This document shows positions 30,509-35,607 of a stretch of 35,607 nucleotides of DNA, piece after piece. The stretch is from Actinomycetota bacterium (GTDB taxonomy: Bacteria > Actinomycetota > Acidimicrobiia > IMCC26256 > PALSA-555). The stretch lies in NCBI GenBank assembly GCA_016870245.1, contig VGCA01000009.1:1-35607 (forward strand). The letters are read 5' to 3'. Position 1 is the stretch's first letter, and each line of letters begins with the position of its first letter. Below the pieces are notes generated by a model. The model ran no database searches. It was not told the DNA's origin and saw nothing but the letters and a program-made list of their open reading frames with translations. Both the position numbers and the translations under genes were made by a program.

Positions 30509-31708
30509 TCAGGCCTCCCCGACGTCGAGCGACGCGGGGGTCGGTCCGATGGTCGCGGCGCGCCGCGTGAGCGCGTCGGCATCGAGCCGGTAGGCCGCGG
30601 CGAGGTTCGTCCCGAGGATCGCCCGCGCCTCGGTCTCGGGCACGCCGGCGAACAGGGTGCGCAGCGTGTCGGCCACCCGCGGCCAGCTGCTCTCGAGGTG
30701 GGGGAAGTCGCTGCCCCACGCGAGCACGCCGGTCCCCACGGCCTCGCGCGCGTCGACGTCGGCCCGGGTCATCAGCGAGTTGCCGATCGTGCAGTGCCGC
30801 GCGAACAGCTCGCTCGGGAGCGCGGGGAGCGGGTCGACCTCGGTCCACTTCATCATCGTCGACTGCGCGGTCCCGTCGAGCCGGCGCAGCAGGTCGGGCA
30901 CCCACGACGACCCCTGCTCCGTGAACACCACCCGCAGGTCGGGGTGCCGCTCGAAGACCCCGCCGAAGACGAAGCACCACAGCGGACGCTGCGCGTAGAA
31001 GTTGATCTCCGACAGGTAGACCGCCGCGGCCCGCCACCCCTCGCCGAACCACGGTGGGCCGCCGTCGCTCGCGTGCACCGTGACCGTGACCCCGAGCTCG
31101 TCGCAGACGTCCCACAGCGGCTCGTAGCGCGGGTGGTGGTACAGCGGGAGGTCGTAGCTCAACGGCAGGAACAGACCGCTGGTCAACCCGTCGCGGTGCG
31201 CGCGCCGCACCTCGGCGACCGCGCCGTCGACGTCGGCCAGGGAGCCGAGGAGGATCTGCCCGAGGAACCGGTCGGGCGCGGCGTGACAGAACTCGGCGAG
31301 CCAGCGGTTGTAGGCCCGCGCGCCGGCCATGCGGAGGTCGGCGGGGTAGACCCGGTCGAGCGCCTCGGGGGCGACGCCCGCGAGCCACGGCGGCGTGTTG
31401 CCGTTCTGGTCGTCGGGGAAGAGCACCTCGGCGACGATGCCGTCGACGTCGAGCTCCGCCGCCCGGCGCACGGGGTCGAACAGGCTCGTGTACGCGTCGT
31501 CGGTCGCCCGCGGGTGCTCCCGCTGACGGGCGCGGGTCGACGCGCGGAACATCGAGTCGGGGCTCTCCGGCGTCCAGCGCAGCGTGTGCCCGGTGAGGAA
31601 CCCGTCGAACTCGTCGCGCAGGTCCGGATCCAGGTACGGCCGGTAGTCCTCCATGGGCGGTCCGACGTGACCGTCGGCCGACACCACGACGAGGCGCGGT
31701 TCGTCCAT
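30509..31708 (-). CDS. PF04909 amidohydrolase-family metalloenzyme (fourth of four)
   Basis: A 399-aa TIM-barrel metalloenzyme. Landmarks: VSADGHVGPPMEDYRPYL (Asp12, His14), AEVLFPDDQNGNTPPW, VTVTVHASDGG (strand-5 His), FGGVFERHPDLRVVFTEQGSSWVP, and AWGSDFPHLESSWP with the strand-8 Asp. The DGH start and the TEQG strand make it closest to the 2418 protein. ATG 31714 directly abuts the Shine-Dalgarno AGGAGG, so ATG 31708, 6 nt from it, is chosen. It lies 11 nt after the MaoC gene and 2 nt before the aldo/keto reductase start. A hydratase, an amidohydrolase and a reductase together suggest ring or side-chain breakdown of a CoA-linked acid. Confidence 0.9.
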   Translation of the reverse strand: MDEPRLVVVSADGHVGPPMEDYRPYLDPDLRDEFDGFLTGHTLRWTPESPDSMFRASTRARQREHPRATDDAYTSLFDPVRRAAELDVDGIVAEVLFPDDQNGNTPPWLAGVAPEALDRVYPADLRMAGARAYNRWLAEFCHAAPDRFLGQILLGSLADVDGAVAEVRRAHRDGLTSGLFLPLSYDLPLYHHPRYEPLWDVCDELGVTVTVHASDGGPPWFGEGWRAAAVYLSEINFYAQRPLWCFVFGGVFERHPDLRVVFTEQGSSWVPDLLRRLDGTAQSTMMKWTEVDPLPALPSELFARHCTIGNSLMTRADVDAREAVGTGVLAWGSDFPHLESSWPRVADTLRTLFAGVPETEARAILGTNLAAAYRLDADALTRRAATIGPTPASLDVGEA

Positions 31709-31719
31709 GGGCATCCTCC

Positions 31720-32574
31720 TCACGCGGGCGCGCACGACGCGCGCAGGTCGAGCACGGTGGCGTCGTGCTGGTTCCGGGTGCGGACCGACCACGCGCCGTC
31801 GTCGCCCTCCGTCCACGAGGCGAAGAGGGCGTCGCCGGGCCACACCTGCGCCCGGAAGCGCGCGGTGAGCTCCCGCAGCGGCGGGGTGGGTCGCGCGTCG
31901 ACGAACGCCCCGACGGTCAGCCCGAGCGTGAGCATGCCGGGCGCGAAGATCGACGGGTAGCCCTCCGCCCGCGCGAACGCGTCGTCGTGATGCAGCGGGT
32001 GGAAGTCGCCGGCCGCGGCCACGTAGAGGACGATGTGGGTCGCGGTCAGGGACTCGACCAGCACGGGCTCGCCGTCGCGCGCCGGGACGACCGGTGCCGG
32101 GTCCGGGGTCCGCTGCGCGTTGGTGAGCCCGGTGTGGTCGGCGGCCGTCTGCACGTCGACCCACCCCGTCGCGACGCACAGGCGGCCGTCGGCGTCGAAG
32201 AGCTCGGTGCACTCCTCCACGAACGTCAGCGCGCCCGACCGGCCCTCGCGGTGCCAGGTCCGGCCCGGCCCCCGCCGGGCGGTGAGCGTCGCGCCGACGG
32301 TGAGCGGCGCGTGGAAGGTGAACCACTGCTCGACGTGCAGCCAGGTCGCGGGAACGCCGTCGGTCCACGCGCGGCCGACCGGTGGGCGCCGGGGGTACTC
32401 CGGGTCGAACCGGTCGGCGACGACCGCGAAGGTCGGCGGCGGCTCCGAAGGGTCGGGCCGACCGACCGCGTGGGCGAAGGCGGCGACGAGCCCCTGCTCG
32501 ACGGGCACCGTGAACTCGCGCACGGCTCCGTGGAACCCGTGCGCCGTCGCGTCGGGCGCAGCTGCGCCCGTCAC
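31720..32574 (-). CDS. MaoC-like double-hotdog hydratase/dehydratase
   Basis: A 284-aa protein with two hotdog halves. The N-terminal half (PPTFAVVADRFDPEYPRRPP, HVEQWFTFHAPLTVGATLTA) is the degenerate domain. The C-terminal half carries the hydratase motif, AAAGDFHPLHHDDAFARAEG followed by FAPGMLTLGL, with catalytic Asp and His. Such enzymes add water to 2-enoyl-CoA, typically giving the (R)-3-hydroxyacyl-CoA, in steroid and fatty acid catabolism. The frame continues upstream to 32910, but GTG 32574 overlaps the LysR stop (GTGA) and starts just before the first domain. Confidence 0.88.
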   Translation of the reverse strand: MTGAAAPDATAHGFHGAVREFTVPVEQGLVAAFAHAVGRPDPSEPPPTFAVVADRFDPEYPRRPPVGRAWTDGVPATWLHVEQWFTFHAPLTVGATLTARRGPGRTWHREGRSGALTFVEECTELFDADGRLCVATGWVDVQTAADHTGLTNAQRTPDPAPVVPARDGEPVLVESLTATHIVLYVAAAGDFHPLHHDDAFARAEGYPSIFAPGMLTLGLTVGAFVDARPTPPLRELTARFRAQVWPGDALFASWTEGDDGAWSVRTRNQHDATVLDLRASCAPA

Positions 32575-33485
32575 CCGGCCACCGTCTCGGCCAGTCCGCG
32601 CGGCGCGCCCGCCACGCGCCGCCGCACCAGATCGAACAGCACGTCGAGGACCCGATCGGCCGCGTCGCACCGGCGCACGCCGAACCGGCCGAAGCGCGGG
32701 CCGTCGTCGACCTCCACGAACGCGAGCCCGGGCACCGAGCGCGTGTCCGTCACGGGCTCGGGCACGACGCCGACCCCTTGCCCGGCCAGCACGCGCGAGG
32801 CGACGTTCTGGAACCCGACGGTGACGCCGACCAGGCTCCACGACGCGTCGAGCGCGTCCATCGATTCGCGGAACGTGTCGTACAGCTGTGGGTGCACGGC
32901 GCGCGGCCACCCGATCAGCGGCTCGTCGGCGAGGCGGCGGAGGGTCGTCCGCCCGTCACCGGCGAGCGGGTGGTCGACGGGGACGACGGCGACGAGCGGG
33001 GCGGATCCGAGGTCGACGTACTCCAGCGCGTCCCGACGCTCGGGCAGCCAGCAGAGCCCCGCGTCGAGGCGGCGCCGCTCGATGGCGTCGAGCTGCGCCG
33101 CGGTCCCGAGCGGGTGGAGGGTGAGCACCGCGTCGGGGCAGCAGGCCCGCAGCTCGGGGACGAGGCCCAGCAGGTGATCGCCCGGGTCCATCGCGTGCCC
33201 CAGCCGGATCGTGGTGCGCTCGCCGCGCGCGAGACGGCGTCCGGCGCGGTATGCGTCCTCGACCTGTGCGTACGCGGGGCCGGCCCGATCGAGGAACGCC
33301 CGGCCCAGGGGTGTGAGCGTGACGGTGCGGGTCGTGCGTGCGAACAGGGGCCCACCGAGCTCGCGCTCGAGCCGGCGCACCGCCTCGCTCACGGCCGACT
33401 GCGACAGGTGGACCCGCTCGGCGGCCCGGCCGAAGTGGAGGGTGTCGGCGACGGCCAGGAAGCACTCGAGCTGGCGGAGGTCCAC
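32571..33485 (-). CDS. LysR-family transcriptional regulator
   Basis: A 304-aa regulator. The N-terminal winged helix is complete: VDLRQLECFLAVADTLHFGR, RVHLSQSAVSEAVRRLEREL and RTTRTVTLTPLGRAFL. A periplasmic-binding-protein-like effector domain follows (PLVAVVPVDHPLAG, QGVGVVPEPV). GTG 33485 is 2 nt after the PPOX stop; the longer frame upstream is a shadow. LysR genes usually stand divergent from their targets, but this one is embedded in the operon between PPOX and MaoC, so it is expressed with the genes it probably controls. The 128-bp gap at 33917-34044, ahead of both the operon and the divergent hydratase gene, is the likely control region. Confidence 0.92.
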   Translation of the reverse strand: MDLRQLECFLAVADTLHFGRAAERVHLSQSAVSEAVRRLERELGGPLFARTTRTVTLTPLGRAFLDRAGPAYAQVEDAYRAGRRLARGERTTIRLGHAMDPGDHLLGLVPELRACCPDAVLTLHPLGTAAQLDAIERRRLDAGLCWLPERRDALEYVDLGSAPLVAVVPVDHPLAGDGRTTLRRLADEPLIGWPRAVHPQLYDTFRESMDALDASWSLVGVTVGFQNVASRVLAGQGVGVVPEPVTDTRSVPGLAFVEVDDGPRFGRFGVRRCDAADRVLDVLFDLVRRRVAGAPRGLAETVAG

Positions 33486-33487
33486 GC

Positions 33488-33916
33488 TCAGCCCCCGTCC
33501 GCCAGGCGGGGATCGCGCAAGGGCGAGGAGTAGTGCCGCACGACGACCGGGTCGACGACGAGCACGACCCGGCTGCTCCAGCGGCGACGGGGGAACGGCG
33601 TGCCGAGGTAGCGCAGCGACATCTCGTCGAGGACGGCGAGGTCGTCGTCGGGCCGCACCTCGGCGACGACCCCCCGCACGAGCAGCTGCTCGTACGGGTC
33701 GTCGAACGCGGTCACCGAGAGCGCGACGCGGGCATCGGCGTCCACGTTGCGGGCCTTCAGGGACTTGGCGTCGGTGGCGACCAGGATCCGGGTGCCGTCG
33801 AGCCCGACCCACACCGGGTCGACCTTGGGCTCGCCGCCCGGCATCAGGGTCGCCAGGTGGCCGAAGTTCGCCTGGGTCAGCATCTCCCGGGCCCGGGGCG
33901 ACAGCTCGGACGGCAC
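33488..33916 (-). CDS. PPOX-class F420/flavin-dependent split-barrel protein
   Basis: A 142-aa split-barrel protein of the pyridoxamine-5'-phosphate oxidase-like superfamily. ELSPRAREMLTQANFGHLAT, GGEPKVDPVWVGLDG, TDAKSLKARNVDADARVALS and DDPYEQLLVRGVV match the actinobacterial PPOX-class proteins, many of which bind F420. A redox role in the downstream pathway is likely, the exact reaction unknown. The frame starts at 33970, but GTG 33916 fits the usual length and N-terminus. TGTGCT stands at the leaderless position 6 nt before it, though without the A expected at the second base of a -10. First gene of the five-gene operon. Confidence 0.82.
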   Translation of the reverse strand: MPSELSPRAREMLTQANFGHLATLMPGGEPKVDPVWVGLDGTRILVATDAKSLKARNVDADARVALSVTAFDDPYEQLLVRGVVAEVRPDDDLAVLDEMSLRYLGTPFPRRRWSSRVVLVVDPVVVRHYSSPLRDPRLADGG

Positions 33917-34031
33917 GGGCCCAGCACAACACACACGGGTGACCGGGTGCAACGAAGAGTCGGGCCGCATTCATCGGCGCGGCCGATCAGTGTCGGGCAG
34001 TCTCGCGCGTGCTGCGGGCGCCGGGGTGACC

Positions 34032-34037
34032 CATGAT
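34032..34037 (+). promoter_or_regulatory. Possible leaderless -10 element CATGAT
   Basis: CATGAT keeps the A and final T of TANNNT and lies 7 nt before ATG 34045. ATGs at 34033 and 34036 overlap it, so this hexamer helps choose the later start. Confidence 0.3.
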
Positions 34038-34044
34038 GACCCCC

Positions 34045-34815
34045 ATGGCGATCGAGACCAGGATCGACGAGCACGGCATCGCGACCGTGACGATGCACCA
34101 CCCGCCGGTGAACGCGATCACCGTGGCCGACACGTGGGCGATCCGCGACGCGTTCGCCGCGCTCGGCGCCGATCCCGACGTGCGGGCGGTCATCCTCACC
34201 GCCGAGGGCCGGGGCTTCAACGCGGGCATCGACATCAAGGAGATGCAGTCGACCTCCGGGTTCGACCACCTGCTCGGCTCGGGGGCCGCGTGCTTCGCCG
34301 CGTTCGAGCAGATCTACCTGACGCCGGCCCCGGTGATCGCCGCGGTGAACGACTTCTGCATGGGGCTCGGCGTCGGTCTCGTGGGAAGCTGCGACATCGT
34401 CGTGGCCTCCACCCAGGCGCGGTTCGGGCTGCCCGAGGTCGACAACGGCGCGTTGGGGTGCGCGTCGCACCTCGCCAAGCTGGTCCCGCCGATGAAGCTG
34501 CGCCAGATGGTGCTCACCTGCGAGCCCGTGACCGCCGCGCAGCTGTACGAATGGGGCACCGTCTACAAGCTGTGCGAGCCCGAGGAGCTGATGGCGGTCG
34601 CCCACGAGACCGCCCTGCGCATCTGTGAGAAGCGCTCCCGGGTCGTCCGGGCGGCCAAGCACGCCCTGAACCTCATCGACATCTACGAGATGCAGAAGCA
34701 CTACCGCCTGGAGCAGGGCTTCACCTACGAGCTCAACCTCCACGGCGACGGTGGCGCGGCGCGCGACGAGTTCATGGCCGGCACCCGGGTGGTCACCAAG
34801 GACGCCGACCGGTGA
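34045..34815 (+). CDS. echA20: Enoyl-CoA hydratase/isomerase family protein, EchA20-like
   Basis: A 256-aa crotonase-fold protein. Strong resemblance to mycobacterial EchA20 runs along its length: HHPPVNAITVAD, RAVILTAEGRGFNAGIDIKEMQ, ACFAAFEQIY, AVNDFCMGLGVGLVG, FGLPEVDNGALG and YRLEQGFTYELNL. EchA20 acts as a hydrolase that opens the last ring (C ring) in steroid C/D-ring catabolism, so this gene hints at a steroid- or alicyclic-acid-degrading function. The oxyanion-hole Gly region reads MGLGVG where EchA20 has VGGGIG. The symbol is given by recognition, not a search. ATG 34045 is chosen over 34033. The SDR gene overlaps its stop by GTGA. Confidence 0.72.
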   Translation: MAIETRIDEHGIATVTMHHPPVNAITVADTWAIRDAFAALGADPDVRAVILTAEGRGFNAGIDIKEMQSTSGFDHLLGSGAACFAAFEQIYLTPAPVIAAVNDFCMGLGVGLVGSCDIVVASTQARFGLPEVDNGALGCASHLAKLVPPMKLRQMVLTCEPVTAAQLYEWGTVYKLCEPEELMAVAHETALRICEKRSRVVRAAKHALNLIDIYEMQKHYRLEQGFTYELNLHGDGGAARDEFMAGTRVVTKDADR

Positions 34816-35594
34816 CGGCCACCGGCCGCCTCGCGGGGAAGGTCGCCGTGGTGACCGGAGGAGCGCGCGGCATCGGCGAGGCGACGGCGCGCCGGTTCGC
34901 CGCGGAGGGGGCCCGGGTCGTCGTCGCCGACCTCCGCGACGAGCTCGGCGACGCGGTGGTGGCGTCGATCAACGCCGACGCGGGCGACGCGGTGGCCGAG
35001 TTCGTGCCCACCGACGTGACGGCCGACGACGCCTGGCGCACGCTCGTCGAGACGACCGTCGACCGGTTCGGTCCGGTCGACGTGCTCTGCAACATCGCCG
35101 GGATCATCCGGGTGGTGCCGCTGCTCGAGACCGACCTCGATCTCTTCCGGACCGTCCTCGAGACCAACCTCGTCTCCGCCTTCCTCGGCATCCGCCACGT
35201 CGCGCCGGTCATGGCCGAGCGGGGTGGCGGCTCGATCGTCAACGTGTCGTCGCCCCAGGGCCTCGAGGGCCGCGAGGGGATGGCGGCCTACACGGCGTCG
35301 AAGTTCGGCGTCCGGGGCCTGACCCGGACCGCGGCGATCGAGCTGGGGCCGGCCGGGATCCGCGTCAACTGCGTCGTCCCCGGACCGATCCGCACCGCGA
35401 TGACCACTCGCAAGGGGTGGACCGACGCCGACTACGACGCGGCGTACGGCGGCTACCCGCTCGGACGCCGGGGCGAGCCCGAGGAGGTCGCGGCCGTCGC
35501 CCTCTTCCTCGCGTCCGACGAGTCGTCGTTCTGCACCGGCGCCGACTACGCGGCCGACGGCGGCGTGCTCGCCGGGAAGCCGCGCCCGACGTGA
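34812..35594 (+). CDS. Short-chain dehydrogenase/reductase (SDR)
   Basis: A 260-aa classical SDR. TGGARGIG is the cofactor loop and VVVADLRDE ends strand 2 with Asp, favouring NAD(H). The usual NNAG reads NIAG here, a tolerated change. NVSSPQG and AYTASKFG supply Ser, Tyr and Lys. GTG 34812 overlaps the hydratase stop, so the two are coupled. In mycobacteria echA20 also has SDR neighbours in the steroid C/D-ring regulon, which supports the assignment of the pair. The operon may continue past the right edge. Confidence 0.9.
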   Translation: MTATGRLAGKVAVVTGGARGIGEATARRFAAEGARVVVADLRDELGDAVVASINADAGDAVAEFVPTDVTADDAWRTLVETTVDRFGPVDVLCNIAGIIRVVPLLETDLDLFRTVLETNLVSAFLGIRHVAPVMAERGGGSIVNVSSPQGLEGREGMAAYTASKFGVRGLTRTAAIELGPAGIRVNCVVPGPIRTAMTTRKGWTDADYDAAYGGYPLGRRGEPEEVAAVALFLASDESSFCTGADYAADGGVLAGKPRPT

Positions 35595-35607
35595 GCGCGG
35601 CGCGCGA

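Noticed and set aside
33917-34044. A specific LysR T-N11-A operator
   Set aside because: Several loose matches exist in the gap, but none is symmetric enough to distinguish from chance.
1-35607. Mobile element or genomic island boundaries
   Set aside because: No transposase, integrase, tRNA or flanking direct repeats were seen, and codon usage looks even across the window.

Overview
This is a GC-rich, gene-dense stretch of chromosome from what is most likely a high-GC actinobacterium. The signs are very strong G/C preference at third codon positions, many GTG starts, leaderless-style promoters (an NANNNT hexamer 6-8 nt before the start codon), two luciferase-like monooxygenases of the F420 type, a PPOX-class flavin/F420 protein, and an EchA20-like hydratase. 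An Acidimicrobiia-type member is my guess; the class cannot be fixed by eye. I saw no rRNA, tRNA, phage, transposase or CRISPR genes.

Layout. 1-4636: 3' end of an acyl-CoA synthetase, then an operon on the minus strand (acyl-CoA dehydrogenase, BKACE-type beta-keto acid cleavage enzyme) divergent from a plus-strand pair (PF04909 amidohydrolase, LLM monooxygenase). 4636-8040: a short repeat cluster, a DUF2252 protein, a frameshifted FABP-like heme-binding protein and an exported protein with an internal duplication. 8086-12253: an acyl-CoA synthetase and a second amidohydrolase diverging from one shared promoter, then a SnoaL-like protein and a 2-hydroxyacid dehydrogenase. 12281-15831: a minus operon (SDR, nitroreductase, three-domain fusion) divergent from another LLM enzyme. 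15929-19032: a coiled-coil protein with a histone-H1-like tail, a MarR/amidohydrolase operon with a visible operator, and a membrane protein. 19180-25826: a frameshifted HsaA-like flavoprotein and, divergently, a run of cupin, APH-like kinase, thioesterase, acyltransferase, DUF1295 membrane protein and an unrecognised protein. 25831-26063: a 27-bp tandem array of the repeat first seen at 4636. 26139-29476: TauD-type dioxygenase, D-aminoacylase-like amidohydrolase, PIG-L deacetylase. 29448-33916: a five-gene minus operon (PPOX, LysR, MaoC, amidohydrolase, aldo/keto reductase). 34045 to the end: EchA20-like hydratase and an SDR.

The common theme is catabolism of CoA-activated, probably alicyclic or otherwise unusual carboxylic acids. 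Four PF04909 amidohydrolases (often decarboxylases or C-C hydrolases) each sit beside a different set of redox or CoA enzymes, so the window looks like several small degradative modules under separate regulators (MarR, LysR) rather than one pathway.

The least explained parts are not genes: a dispersed 21-bp repeat present as direct copies closed by one inverted copy at two loci 21 kb apart, each starting at or just after a stop codon; a 32-bp tandem repeat whose first unit contains a gene's stop codon; a shared, symmetric -10 element serving two leaderless divergent genes; and a small ORF that spans a hairpin covering the next gene's ribosome binding site. Two genes carry single-base frameshifts close to their start codons, which may be indel errors in the assembly.
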